A DNA stretch of 64,000 nucleotides from Adiantum capillus-veneris (GCA_014529385.2 CM043958.1:149488793-149552792); one strand, 5' to 3'. Positions 12,159 through 23,734 are shown, numbered from the stretch's first letter. Notes: generated by a model not told the origin, from the sequence alone. Translations and numbers: made by a program.

Positions 12159-12968
12159 GTAAGAAACACCAACTCAGCATAGAGAGAGGTAATCCTGAAA
12201 AATACAAAAGTGGTTTTTTGGAATTCTATTTATCATAGTACATACGTAAAAGTTTTCTCAATCACTTAAATGCATGCTCGTACAAAATGCTTTTCGAGAG
12301 CCCAACTTCAGTGTGCACCAAAATCCATGTATGTGAATCTTAATGAGTGATATGGTGTGTGATGAAAGAAAACACATAAGAGATGTTTTCAAAATACAAA
12401 AAGAACACCATGGATGCATCCGGAACGTCTAAAAACCTTAGGATAGCACTTTTAAACACTGAAATCCGACGCCTCTAGCTCAACATACAGCCGTTTTAAG
12501 CCTAGGGCCTCATGAGGTCAAAACCAAGCGAATAGAGGCCCCCAAGACCCCTCATGGGCCTTTATTTGCTTGGTTTTGACCCCTTCACAGTCTTAAATAG
12601 TACCTATCAATTTCTATCAAGTACAACACGTTTGAATTTGAATTGCGAGTACCTCATAAAAAGGTGATTGATGCTTGTGTGAGATAGCAACACCTGGTCA
12701 TAAAAAGGCGTTCGACGCTTGTGCAAGATGTCACTATCAAGCGCCTCACTTTTCTCATGACAATGATAATTTCACCAAAATGTTTTTCATGGATATGTTG
12801 AAAAATGAGACTTTTCAACGTAACGTTGGCCTTTTTCCTATTGGCTAAGGAGCATTCTCTCACTAGAGATAAAAGGACCAAAAATGAGTCCATTTCTTTC
12901 CTAATGTGTACTAGAGACAGTAGTGTAAGCTCACAGGACATTTATGACAGTTTGTTGCCTCTTTTCAG
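12159..12968 (+). other. Candidate intron (or insertion) in copia-1 pol
   Basis: Starts GTAAGAAAC and ends TTGCCTCTTTTCAG, which are good donor and acceptor consensus sequences. Its length is 810 bp, a multiple of three. The copia frame upstream ends at codon CCT (12156-12158) and resumes in the same frame at TGG GGT GAA (12969), running without a stop into 13017-13409. No coding sequence is seen inside. It contains a strong stem-loop (12514-12583). Alternative: CAGTTTG occurs at 12146-12152 and again at 12948-12954, so a small transposable element with a 7-bp duplication is also possible. Confidence 0.45.
12514..12583. repeat. Stem-loop inside the candidate intron
   Basis: The arm GAGGTCAAAACCAAGCGAAT and following bases (12514-12540) are complementary, with few mismatches, to 12557-12583 (GGCCTTTATTTGCTTGGTTT and following). 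The loop is about 16 bases. It resembles a small foldback element. Confidence 0.65.
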
Positions 12969-13814
12969 TGGGGTGAAAATATAAATGTAAATTCCAATGA
13001 GGCAAATGTACAGCCTATGGGGGTTTCTGAAAATGTTACAGATCAGCCTATTATTGATGTAGATGTACATGATGTACTTGATGAGGAGAGGGCTAAAAAT
13101 GAGCAGGCTAGAGGTATGCCAAAATGGCTGGTGCATACATTGCGTGACGATAAATTGGATGCACCTTTGTCTAGTTGTGCTCGTTCAGGCTCTCGCCATG
13201 CATCTTATGCATCAGATTGTTATGCTTTGGCTGTGTCTAGCTTACATGATGTTGAGGAACCTCTGTCTCTTGATAACGTACATAATTCAAAAAATTGGAT
13301 GACTGCCATGCAATCAGAATATGATGCACTTATAGAAAATGACACATGGACTTTATGTGATTTGCCTCCTGGCAGAAGGCCATTGGTACAAGGTGGGTTT
13401 ACAAGTTGAAACACAAGTCGAATGGTGAGGTTGATCGCCATAAGGCTGGACTTGTTGCAAAGGGTTATGCATAGCAAAAAGGCAAATATTATGAAGAGAC
13501 TTTTGCTCCCACTTGTCGTATGACTACTGTGCATTTTCTATGTGCATTGGTAGCTCATTTTGGTTGGGATGTACATCAATCAGACATTGTTACTACTTTC
13601 TTGAATGGTGACATGTTTGAGGAAGTTTATATAATGAAATCTTGTGGTTTTGTCAAGAAAGGACAAGCAGATAAATTGTGAAAATGTAACAAAGGTTTGT
13701 ATGGGTTGAAGCAATCTCCTTGTGCTTGGTATGAGAAGGCTGACACTCATTTGGTCAAACGAGGCTTTCGTAACCGTCCAACAGAAAGCACATTGTATGT
13801 AAAGCGTGAGGGTG
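12969..13814 (+). pseudogene. copia-1 reverse transcriptase, N-terminal part
   Basis: 13017-13409 ends in NWMTAMQSEYDALIENDTW, the standard lead-in to copia RT. After a frameshift near 13390 the second frame gives KHKSNGEVDRHKAGLVAKGY and VHQSDIVTTFLNGDMFEEVY, which are RT palm and finger motifs. The sequence then reads GLYGLKQSPCAWY up to the gypsy insertion point at 13815-13819. The YxDD catalytic box lies on the other side, at 22442 and beyond. Confidence 0.87.
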
Positions 13815-13819
13815 ATGTA
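13815..13819. repeat. Left target-site duplication of nested gypsy (ATGTA)
   Basis: ATGTA here equals ATGTA at 22442-22446. Confidence 0.92.
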
Positions 13820-14584
13820 TGTAACATTAAATGGCCTAGTAGCTTGTGTGTAGCGGAAAATGGCATGAACATAGTGAGCATTTCATTAGAATAGATTCCT
13901 AATGAGAATAACAAGAGTGCTTGGGTGGAGAGAAAACCAAAAATCATAACACCTAGTTAGATAGCATGAATAATACTTCAAAAGAGAGAGAAATTAAGCT
14001 ATTGGCAACAGTTGAGGACCGAATTTACATGGAGCCCGTGCCCCCTCCAAAAGGATTTGTATTATGGTTTCTCCCATCAAGTTGTATTATGGTCTCTCCC
14101 ATCAAGAGAGACATTTTACAATACAATTCTTTGTGTTCCTTCAATACTAGCTAGTGCAATGAAGATGGAAAATTCAAGCACTAAGCAAGACACTTATTAA
14201 ACACAGCATCAATTCCCTCACGGTCTCAGACCCAAGATCTCACACACTTTCAAAGATGGTGAGATCTAGCTGGGTATGAGAGTAGATTCAAAGGAAGAAG
14301 GAGTAGTCTTACGAGAAAGATGTACATCTCCTCACATAATCACTCATATTATCATAGCTTAACTTACTAATTAGCATGGTAGAGGAGATGAGCGTGCATT
14401 GAAGCTTGTCTCTTGGTTGGATTTGCATCACAATGCCAAGAGTTGTTGGTGTAGGCCTCCCTTCTCACAAGCTTGGAGTAGGTGATAAGCTTTCCATTAA
14501 AGCTTGGGAAGGAGAGAGAGAGTCTTCTTACTCCACACATGGACTAGTGTGAGTGTGTATGCAATAATGCCTTGAGAAAACCAG

Positions 14585-14586
<2 letters not shown>

Positions 14587-14645
<59 letters not shown>
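14587..14645. repeat. (CT)n microsatellite
   Basis: About 29 CT units. The same place in the partner LTR (near 21638) has only a few. Confidence 0.95.
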
Positions 14646-14648
<3 letters not shown>

Positions 14649-15084
14649 CTACCCCTCTTGCTATTTGCTCATGCTCACACCCTATTGGACCTCTCCAGGC
14701 TTAGCCAATGGAATTTCAAGAGCATAAGTGAAAGCCTTGTGACATATGTCCCCCTTTCCCCTTTTGTGAGAGCTTTAGGTAATTAATTAATGCAACTAAA
14801 CTCTCATTGGACCCCTTTGTCTCCTGGCCAATAGGAATCAGGCAAGCCATTCGGTTGTTGAATGCTCATTGGACCCCTTGGGAGACTATCCAATAGTCTT
14901 CTAGAGAGATTAATTCCTATTGGTTCTTTTATTAAGTGTTTCTAAATTAATTAAACTAGATTTACTCTAGCCTAATTCTCATTGGTCCACCTCCATGGCC
15001 ATTCAATAGGATTTGAGTACACCTTGTGGGCATCTGGGCTAGGGAGCTGACATGTGTCCCTCATTTCCTTTGTGTAAAGGGATC

Positions 15085-15085
<1 letters not shown>

Positions 15086-15153
<68 letters not shown>
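15086..15153. repeat. (GT)n microsatellite
   Basis: More than 30 GT units in the 3' LTR, against about five at the equivalent place near 22093. Confidence 0.95.
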
Positions 15154-15154
<1 letters not shown>

Positions 15155-15879
15155 CTCTCATCCCCTACTTGCAAGGCTCGGCCCCTTCTGTGTAGGGATT
15201 ATGAAGACTTTTTTTACACACACTAAGCATCCAACTTTCCTAGTGTTTGACCTTTAGACACAACCTTTGAATTTTGGAACCTTAGCATTTCGGAAGTCGT
15301 AATGGGCTGAACGTTAGTGTCTTTTAAGCCCATTGTTGTACATTGCTCTTTTGCAGATGGCCCCCCTTTGGATCCCTATTTTCCCTCCTTTGGATCCCTA
15401 CTGTCGGTCTGCCAGCTTAACCAATATTCTAGCTTTTTCTCCCTTGGCACTTCCCCATATTAAATGATCAGTTTAACACGAGAAAAGCATTTAGGAGAAT
15501 TAGAAATTAGTTATTATGACATTACGTGTCTCTTGAAATCATAGTCGTCCTCGACTATGGGGTAGAGAAGATAAAGCATATTCATTAGTCCTTTTTCTAG
15601 CGGGTAGAGGATCCCTATGTTACCCTATGACATCGTTCCAGAATGGATGACTAATCTATTTGGCGCTTGAGAGCATAAGCTCCCGCAAGCATGTCTGGAA
15701 ATTAGTGCTATCAATCTTCCATAGTAGAGTGACAAGCTCTACTTGGTGTTTGGGAGACATCGTCTCCGCAAACTTGATCTAAGCATGCATACTACTTCAC
15801 ATTTGTGCACAATAAAGAAAAAGAGAGTCTTATAAGACAAAAATTTTGTTCATTTTAAAAATTTGTACATGTGCTTACT

Positions 15880-16290
15880 CTAGGGAAGCATTGTAAGCAT
15901 TGACAAGGTTTAGGTTATCCTTTAGTTGTATGCCTTGCATCCATCTAGCATCTTCAAAAGGATAATTCTTAAACTTGATAAGGTATCATCATATAGTCTT
16001 ACCGCCTCTTAGTACCTTGTCTTCATGTCAGAGAATGGTCTCGGGCTGCAGCACCTCTTCTTGGTCCTTGATCTCCGGTGGGTCTTCAATAGTTGGTTCT
16101 TGAGGTGGCTCTCCTTTGTAAGGCTTTAGTAGGCTCACATGGAAAGCATTGTGTATGAGCCAACGGTTGGGAAGCTTAAGTTGATAGGCCATTTCATTGA
16201 TTGGCCTAAGAATCTAGAAGGGACCATAGTACCTTCTTGCTAACTTAGCACAGTACTTTTGGTGTCCCGTAGGATTCTTGCCTGTCGTGT
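15880..16290 (-). pseudogene. Nested gypsy integrase tail and chromodomain
   Basis: Minus-strand translation gives MAYQLKLPNRWLIHNAFHVS followed by LLKPYKGEPP, the usual end of chromovirus integrase. It continues to a chromodomain-like stretch with YLIKFKNYPFEDARWMQ near 15937-16010. Stops interrupt it. In chromoviruses this domain guides integration toward marked chromatin. Confidence 0.75.
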
Positions 16291-16293
16291 GCC

Positions 16294-17087
16294 TTAATCG
16301 AGCGTTGGGAAATTTGAGTAAGACCCAATCATTTTCTTTAAAGGCTTGGGCTCTTCTGTGATTGTCAGTAGCAGCCTTTTGCCTTTGCTGTGAGGTAGAG
16401 ATAGCATCCTTAATCTTTTGGAAAGATTCTTGTAGGTCTCGGCTATACTCATCTGCAAAACGAAGATCTTCCTGTGTACCTTAAGTAGAAGAGGGATTTT
16501 TGATCTTCCCTCAATTACCTCAAAAGATGCTTTTCCCGTGTAAGTATGTATAGTGTTATTGTAGGCATACTCCGCTAAGGGTAAGTACTTCTCCCATTGG
16601 GATCTTTGATCTACTTCCATTATATAGGCTTTTAGTAGATCGAGAATTGTTAGGTTAGCTATTTCACTTTGGCCATCCGTTTGCGGGTGATAGGCCGAAG
16701 AGAAATTTAGTCTTGTTTCTAAATTCTCAAAGAGACCCTTCCAAAAATTACAGGTCATTCTAGGATCTCTATCCGACACTATGGACATTCACAAGCCATG
16801 GTACTTGAAGATTTGTGAAATGAAGAGGGTTGCCATTTTATGGGCTTTGATAGTCTTTTTGGCAGGTATAAATGAGCTTGTTTACAGAACCTATCTACTA
16901 TCTTCCATATTCCCATATTCCCATGGATAGACTTATGCAATCCAAAGATAAAATCCATGGATATGCTCTCCCATGGTGAATTAGGGATTGGCAAAGTTTG
17001 AAGCAACCCAGGTTGCTTCTCTCTATCAAACTTTGTCTTTTGGCATACTACACATTTAGAAACATACTCTTGTATGTTTGCTTTCAT
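16294..17087 (-). pseudogene. Nested gypsy integrase core
   Basis: 17087-16779 carries VSKCVVCQKTK (end of the HHCC zinc finger) and ISMDFIFGL (first catalytic Asp). The frame shifts near 16790, and 16788-16294 carries SDRDPRMTCNFW (second Asp) and YHPQTDGQSEIAN (catalytic Glu). The D, D and E are all present, but on two frames, so the enzyme is split. Confidence 0.92.
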
Positions 17088-17129
17088 GGTAGACCAATAG
17101 AAATATGTTTCAATACCCTTTAGGGTAGA

Positions 17130-17468
17130 CTAAATCCCTCTATGCCCCGCATAAGGAGGAGCATGAGATTCATACATTACTTTCTCACGTAGTGAGTTAG
17201 TAACACATAGTCTATTTTCATAGAGAAGATAAATATCTTGTAAGTTAAATGGTTCCTCTTTCTTCCGTAATGCAAGGGCTGAAATCACATCTCTAAAATT
17301 GGGATCAATAGCATACTTATCTTTCATAGAAGATAGATCATTGTGAGTTGCTATGGAAACAACATTCACTCTCAGCCGTCTTGAGAGTGCATCGGCTACT
17401 TGATTATGCTTGCCAACAATGTGAGCAATATGAAAATGAAATTGCAAAAGAAAATTTGCCCACCTCAT
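17130..17468 (-). pseudogene. Nested gypsy RNase H end and integrase zinc finger start
   Basis: Begins RWANFLLQFHFHIAHIVGKH, the C-terminal RNase H block, then NQVADALSRR, the conserved end of the domain. It reaches HAPPYAGHRGI, the first half of the integrase HHCC finger. It is separated from the RT frame by a frameshift or stop near 17490. Confidence 0.9.
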
Positions 17469-17525
17469 TTGTTTGTCAGAGAGCTTGTTCTACATCATGA
17501 AATACTTAAGACTTTGGTGATCCGT

Positions 17526-18482
17526 TCACAGAATGAAAGGAGTCCCCAATAAATAGTGCTTCCATGAGTCTAAGGCATGTAGAACTGTGAGGAGTTCCTT
17601 TTCATATATGCCTATAGCTTGCTCAACAGGGTCGAGACTTCGACTTTCATAGGCTATGGCGTGCCCTTCTTGGAGCAAAACAGCTCCAAGGAAATCACCA
17701 CAAGCGTCACATTGGACCTCAAATGGCTTTGAGAGATCCGGTAGTGTAAGCACGGGTTGAGAGATAAGGGTTTCTTCAAGCTTTTCAAAATAATTGTTTT
17801 CCTTGGCAGACCATGTATACCTAATTTTTTCCTTTGTTAGGTCATGTAATGGTCCTGCAGTTTGTGAGAACTTTTCTATGAAGCATCTATAGTATGCACA
17901 CATACCTATAAAGCTTCTTAGTTCATGAAGATTCCTTGGTTTAGGCCATCCTTTTATTACCTCTAAATTTGATGGATCCATTTGAATGCCATCTTGAGGG
18001 ATAATGTGACCTAAATACTGAATCTCTTGCAAGAAAAATTCAGTTTTCTTTTGATTAACATAAAGTTTATTCTCTCTTAGAACTTGAAATATTACCTGGA
18101 GATGTTGCTTGTGTTCATCTAGTGAATTAGTGTAGATGATAATATCATCAAAGAACACTCCAGTAAAGGTTCGGTGAGGCCTGAATAGCTTCTCCATCAA
18201 GTGGTTGAATGTGGCTGGTGCATTTGTCAAACCAAAAGGCATGACAATGTATTCATAAAGACCAAACGTAGTGCAAAATGCGGTCTTTACAATGTCTTGA
18301 TCAACTATCCCTATTTGATGGTAGCCACTTTTTAGGTCAATCCTACTGGCCGATCCTTGTAGCTTATCAAATAGGTCTTCTACCCATGAAACGGGAAACC
18401 TATTCTTGATAGTGATCCTATTTAGTGCTCTATAGTCGACACACATTCGATATGTGTTGTCTTTCTTTTGCACTAGTAACAC
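17526..18482 (-). pseudogene. Nested gypsy reverse transcriptase and RNase H
   Basis: 318 open codons. The RT motifs are in order: QKKDNTYRMCVDYRALN, IDLKSGYHQI, VMPFGLTNAPATF, the catalytic FFDDIII box (equivalent of Y-x-D-D), QYLGHII, and the tether RSFIGMCAYYRCFIEKFS. RNase H begins at FEVQCDACGDFLGAVLLQ with the first catalytic Asp and continues to YEKELLTVLHALDSWKHYL. It is the best preserved piece of the element. Its start is lost to a frameshift near 18485, where the upstream frame ends in the LVEKGMVRP region. Confidence 0.95.
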
Positions 18483-18577
18483 GGATGAGCAAAATGGAGA
18501 TGAGCAGGCCTAACCATGCCCTTCTCAACTAACTCATGCACTTGCCACATAATCTCCTCTTGTTGAGCTTGAGAAAC

Positions 18578-18988
18578 TCAATAAGGAGGTTTATTAGGCG
18601 GTGAACTTCCTTGAAGAAGTTCAATTGCATGGTCATCATTGACTCGTTTAGGAGGTAGCTCACATGGTGTCCCTAGGATTACATCCTCATGCTTGAGAGG
18701 AGAGATAAAGAATTCCTCTTTGTCCACATAGCTTTGGACATGGAGCCTCAATTTCTCAATAAAGGGAGTAACTGAAGCTTCTTGCCCCTTGAAAGCACCA
18801 TCTGTGGGTAGGACATCTCCCATCTCGTAAGCTTGTATGCCTAGCTTGGTGGCCAACTCTGTGGATATGAAATTGTGAGTAGAACCAGGGTCAAAGAGAA
18901 TAAAAGCATCATGTTCTCTTACCTTTCCCCAAGCATGGCATAGAGGAGATCCTTTGTGGTGAGATTCCTCCTCTTGGATTTCAACCAA
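18578..18988 (-). pseudogene. Nested gypsy aspartic protease
   Basis: The active-site region reads FILFDPGSTHNFIS, with the catalytic Asp kept and the usual Ser of DSG changed to Pro. It is followed by a typical retropepsin beta-strand region and EDVILGTPC. It ends at a stop just before RT. It would process the gag-pol polyprotein. The DPG change and flanking frame breaks argue against activity. Confidence 0.85.
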
Positions 18989-20513
18989 GGTAGCTCTAGG
19001 AGGCTCATGGCGGGTGTTCTTTTGGGGACAAGCGCGATACGCATGCCCTTGCTCACCGCACTTGAAACAATGGTTATCCTTGCGATGACACTCAAGCTCT
19101 TCAGGAGAGAGTTTGTTTTTGCCTTTGTAAACTCCCTTCTCCTTAGCTTTGTTGGAATTTCCCTTAGGAGACTTTTGGACATTGTCCTTCCCCTTGGGCT
19201 CATTGGAACCCTTGTTTTTCGTGGCTTAGAGTTTCTTTAGCCCCCTGTTTGGAAATTGATTCGAGAAGCTATCATAGTATGGTCTATAACCACGGATATG
19301 GTGCGTGGCCTTTGGGAGTTGACATACTCCACCATTTCTTCAGTTAAGCCCGCACAAAATTGTTGCTTTTGCTCTCCAAAATCCAACATTTTGAAGACAA
19401 CGGCTTTGAGTTGTAGGTCCCAAAACTTGTCTACATATTTGTGAATGGATTTGTAGGGAGAGAGCTTCAGGCTTCGCCATTCGGTGAGTACTTTTTCTTT
19501 GGCATTGGTGGCGAAAAACTGCTTCATAATAGAATCTCTTAAAGCTTTCCATGTTCGTGGAGCTTCATCGTTGGCCCGTAGGCTAGACCACCATTGCCTG
19601 GCGGACTTTTGAAAGTGCATAGCTACATGGTGTAGCTTAGAGGACTCCGTGAAGCCGTCATCTCCAAACGCCACATTGAATCGTTGGATAAAGCCCAAGA
19701 CTTTGTCCGTAGCACCAAAGGTGCCATCGTAGGTAAGGAAAAAGATGCTTTTTCCTCCCTCTTTGAACTTCTTGAGCTTGGACGACCTCTTCCATGCGAC
19801 ATAGGATTTCCTATGGCCTCTTGTTTTTTATGGTTCAAAGGTTGCACCATCACTTTCTTCAAAAGATGAAGAATTTGAGGAAGATGGAGAAGAGGGTGAC
19901 CTCTTTCTCGCCTTTTTCTTACCTTGATCTTCTTTGTCTGCACCATCACTTTCATAAGAGGAAGAGGATGAAGAAGATGGAGAAGAGGGTGTCCTCTTTC
20001 TTGCCTTTTCCTTCTCTTGCTTTTTGTCATCCCTCTTTGAAGTATGGTGTGGAGAAGTGTGTGATGGTCTTCTCCATTTTGGAGGTGATGGAGAGCATTT
20101 AGCCCGCCATCTTCGTGGACCCATCTCCGTCGAGGTGACAAGAGACTCACTTCTTTCTCGTTCCTTAGATGGAGGCTCTTGAGTTCTCCTTTGAGAAGGA
20201 GATGCGTCATCAAGAAGAAAATTTCTAAGCCCTTTGTATGGATCCTCTTCTTCTTCCGAATCGGATAGAGGCCTCTTTTGGAAGTCTCACAAGGAGGCTT
20301 CCTAGGTGCTCTCTTGTCGTGGTGGGGAGCTTGGAGAATGCCATGAGCACAAAGCTGCCATTGCACTTCACTTTGGAGGGATGGATTGCCCATGGCTTGT
20401 TGAAGCCTAGAAACAAGATAGTTAACAAGCATAGGGGTATCATTAGTAGCCTGCTCATTAGCAAAATCAAAGTTATCAACATTAATTTTACTCTCTTTAC
20501 TATTGTCAGCCAT
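18989..20513 (-). pseudogene. Nested gypsy gag with zinc knuckle
   Basis: The start is MADNSKESKINVDNFDFA at 20513. A Lys/Arg/Ser-rich stretch with at least one frameshift follows. The capsid-type gag core at 19698-19237 contains FQKSARQWWSSL and WKALRDSIMKQFF, typical of Retrotrans_gag. A CCHC knuckle, CFKCGEQGHAYRAC, lies near 19030-19070 in a third frame. The basic, serine-rich N-terminal third is longer than usual. The product is broken by frameshifts. Confidence 0.88.
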
Positions 20514-20900
20514 TCTAACAACTTTTAGGTGTACGTTGCCACTTCAAGCCCTAGTAGCTACTCCTCTTTACCCCTTTAGCAAAAGCACTCAAGCTACTGT
20601 ACCCATGGCTCAAATACCATTAATTGCAAGGAATAGAAGAGAGGGTCGTTCAACACCAAAACAGCACCGGCTCCTGTCAAGTTTCTAATAGCTCAATAGT
20701 GGTTAAGCTGTAGGCAAGCCCCATAGGACTCCACTATTAAGACCATAGCTCTCGACAGTGATGCCCCGTTATTTGCACAAAGACACGTGCACTGAGAGGC
20801 TGAAAAATCCCTATTCTACTTACTCAAATGTAATTAATAGTACCAACCATTTATAGCTAGCTAGGACCTCCCTTCTTGAGCAAGAAAAGAGAAACCTTGT

Positions 20901-20912
20901 GCTCTAATACCA
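20901..20912 (-). promoter_or_regulatory. Nested gypsy primer-binding site
   Basis: On the minus strand TGGTATTAGAGC lies one base inside the 5' LTR. It is the initiator-Met site with one C-to-T change. Confidence 0.85.
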
Positions 20913-20913
20913 A

Positions 20914-22441
20914 TGTAACATTTAATGGCCTAGTAACTTGTGTCTAGCATAAAATAGCATGAACATAGTGAGCATTTCATTAGAATAGATTCCTAATGAG
21001 AATAACAAAACTGCTTGGGTGGAGAGAGTAACAAAAAGCATAACACCTAGTTAGATAGCATGAACAATACTTCAAAAGAGAGAGAAATTAAGCTATTGAC
21101 AACAATTCAGGACCGGATTTACATGGAGCCGCGGTCCCCCTGCAAAAGGCTTTGTATTATGGTTTCTCCCATCAAGAGAGAAATTTTACAATACAATTCT
21201 TTGTGTTCCTTCAATACTAGCTAGTGCAATGAAGATGGAAAATTCAAGTACTAAGCAAAACACTTATTAAACACAACATCAATTCCCTCACGGTCTTAGA
21301 CCCAATACCTCACACACCTTCGAAGATGGTGAGAGCTAGCGGGGTATGAGAGTAGATTGAGAGGAGGAAGGAGTACATATCCTCACATAATCACTCATAT
21401 TAGCATAGCTTAGCTTAGTAATTAGCATGGTAGAGGAGATGAGCATGCATTGAAGCTTGTCTCTTGGTTGGATTTGCATCACAAAGCCAAGAATTGTTGG
21501 TGTAGGCCTCCCTTCTCACAAGCTTGGAGTAGGTGATAAGTTTTCCATTAAAGCTTGAGAAGGGGAGAGAGAGTCTTCTTACTCCACACATGGACTAGTG
21601 TGAGTGTGTATGCAATAATTCCTTGAGAAAATCAGCCCCCTCTCTCTCTCTTGGTCGACCCCTCTTGCTATTTGCTCATGCTCACACCCTATTGCACCTC
21701 TCCAGGCTTAGCCAATGGATTTTCAAGAGCATAAGTGATAGCCTTCTGACATGTGTCCCCCTTTCCCCTTTTGTGAGAGCTTTAGGTAATTAATTAATGA
21801 AACTAAACTCTCATTGCACCCCTTTGTCTCCTGGCCAATAGGAATCAGGCAAGCCATTGGCCTGCTGAATGCTCATTGGACCCCTTGGGAGACTGTCCAA
21901 TAGTCTTCTAGAGAGCTTAATTCCTATTGGTTCTTTTATTAAGTGTTTTTAAATTAATTAAACTAGATTTACTCTAGCCTAATTCTCATTGGTCCACCTC
22001 CATGGCCATCCAATAGGATTTGAGTACACCTTGTGGGCATCTGGGCTAGGGAGCTGACATGTGTCCCTCATTCCCTTTGTGTAAAGGGAGCTTGTGTGTG
22101 TGTTTCTCTCTCATCCCCCTTCTATGTAGGGATTATGAAGACTTTCTTTACACACACTAAGCATCTAATTTTTCTAGTGTTTGACGTTGGACACAACCTT
22201 TGAATTTTGGAAGTCTTAATGGGCTGAACCTTGGGGTCTTTTAAGCCCATTGTTGCACATTGCTCTTTTGCAGATGGCCCCCCCTTTGGATCCTTATTTT
22301 CTCTCCTTTGGATCCCTATTGTGGTCGATCTGCCAGCTTAACCAATATTCTATCTTTTTCTCCCCTGGCACTTCCCCATAATAATGATTAGTTTAACATG
22401 AGAAAATCATTTAGGAGAATTAGATATTAGTTATTATGACA
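20914..22441 (-). repeat. Nested gypsy 5' LTR (1528 bp)
   Basis: Same sequence as 13820-15521 with short microsatellites. It is bounded by TGTCATAATAAC on the minus strand and by the ATGTA duplication outside. Confidence 0.93.
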
Positions 22442-23425
22442 ATGTACTTCTCAATTTTGTTCTTTATGAGGATGATTTGCTAATCACTGATCCCAATGAG
22501 GCACATATTGTTGAATTTAAGATCAATTTGAATGCTACTTTCAAGATGAAAGATTTGGGGCTGTTGCATCATTACTTGGTTATACAATTTAAGTAGTGTG
22601 ATGGTGGTATTGCCCTGTGTCAGAAAAGTTACATAGAGACATTGCTATGTAAGTTTGGACTTGAGGACTGCAAACCTATTGCCACTCCCATGGAAACATG
22701 TTTGAAGTTAAGTCTACATGATGCTGGTGATCCTGTTGATGTGACTCTTTACCAAATTGTTGTTGGTGGCTGCCTCATTTATGTATGCAACATGAGGCTG
22801 GATATTCAGTTTGAAGTCTCACAAATCAGTAGATTTATGCATAGCATAGGTCCTAAGCATTGGTAGTCTATCAAGAGGATTTTCTACTACTTGAGTGGCA
22901 CTTTACATCTTGGCTTCTTTTAATCCAAGGGGGGATCATTGCCGCCATACTTACATGCTTTTTTGGACTCAGATTGGGCTGGTTGTTTTCACACACGAGT
23001 GTCCACAAGTGGTTTTTGTTTCATTCTTGGTAGTTCATGTATATCATGGTTGAGCAAGAAGCAACCTATTGTGGACACTTCTAGTTGTGAGGCTGAGTAC
23101 AGGGCAGTCTTCACAGCTATGATTGAGTGTGTATGGCTCAGACGCCTTTTGGCTGATTTGGGTGTTGAACAGGACACTGCCAACACTATCTACACTGACA
23201 GTCAGAGCGCATTGGCACTTGCAAGGAACCCAATTTTTCATGCTCGCACAAAGCTCATTGAGGTGCATTACCACTATGTTAGGGAGAGGCTGTCAGTAGG
23301 AGAGATCAGCTTGGCTTATATGCCAACATAGGACAACCTTGCAGATCTTTTCACAAAGGCGTTGTTAGCTCGTGAGAAGTTGGAAGCTTTTCACAAAGCT
23401 TTGGGCTTACTCCCCTTTGTGGACT
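22442..23425 (+). pseudogene. copia-1 RT C-terminal part and RNase H
   Basis: Directly after the duplicated ATGTA the copia frame resumes with FVLYEDDLLI, the catalytic box (YxDD, here YEDD). It continues through MKDLGLLHHYL and PIATPMET. RNase H follows with LDSDWAGCFHTRVSTSGFCF, SSCEAEYRAVFTAMIECVWL, TDSQSALALARNP and KLIEVHYHYVRERL. In-frame stops occur near 22594, 22864, 22921 and 23329. It ends with ADLFTKAL and a stop before the polypurine tract. Confidence 0.93.
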
Positions 23426-23488
23426 AATCATGTCCTCAGGGCATGGCACTTTCCTTTACTCATGTGCCAGCTCTCATTCACCGCATCA

Positions 23489-23502
23489 CTCGAGGGGGGA
23501 TT
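23489..23502 (+). promoter_or_regulatory. copia-1 polypurine tract
   Basis: CTCGAGGGGGGATT immediately precedes the 3' LTR. Confidence 0.85.
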
Positions 23503-23729
23503 TGTTAGCATATACATGTGGTAGTGATATGTGTGAACACACTTGAGAACCTCGGGGCATTTTTTCCCTCTTTAGGAGTTTTTTTCCCCGTGCATTGTAT
23601 ATACGCCCATTCATTCAAGGGCTATCAATCTTTCCATTGCAGACTAAGTAATATACTCTCTGTTGTGTGCCTTCAGATTCCTTCGTCTTCTCCAAGTTGT
23701 GTGTGTTTTCTTGCAACCCTAATTCAACA
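23503..23729 (+). repeat. copia-1 3' LTR
   Basis: Starts TGTTAGCATATACATGTGG and ends CCTAATTCAACA. It is followed by TCCTT (23730-23734), matching the left flank. Confidence 0.92.
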
Positions 23730-23734
23730 TCCTT

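Larger units (their letters stand above)
13820..15521 (-). repeat. Nested gypsy 3' LTR (1702 bp)
   Basis: Aligns with 20914-22441. Its extra length is mostly two expanded microsatellites, (CT)n at 14587-14645 and (GT)n at 15086-15153, plus small indels. Confidence 0.93.
13820..22441 (-). mobile_element. Nested Ty3-gypsy chromovirus (minus orientation)
   Basis: Two long LTRs (13820-15521 and 20914-22441) share termini TGTCATAATAAC...GTTACA when read on the minus strand. They are flanked by a perfect ATGTA duplication inside the copia-1 RT. Between them on the minus strand run gag with a zinc knuckle, protease, RT, RNase H, integrase and a degraded chromodomain, the order that defines a Ty3-gypsy chromovirus. 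All domains carry frameshifts or stops, so it is non-functional, but its insertion is younger than copia-1. Confidence 0.95.
9061..23729 (+). mobile_element. Ty1-copia LTR retrotransposon (copia-1)
   Basis: It has two related LTRs of about 228 bp, a perfect 5-bp target duplication, a Met-tRNA primer-binding site, a polypurine tract, and gag-protease-integrase-RT-RNase H in that order, which defines Ty1-copia. Numerous stops and frameshifts, together with visible LTR divergence, show it is an old inactive copy. A gypsy element is inserted in its RT domain (13820-22441). Without that insert copia-1 is about 6 kb. An 810-bp segment at 12159-12968 looks like an intron or a further insertion. Confidence 0.93.

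Noticed and set aside
15026-15226. Open frame of 66 codons rich in Cys-Val repeats
   Set aside because: It is the (GT)n microsatellite read as codons.
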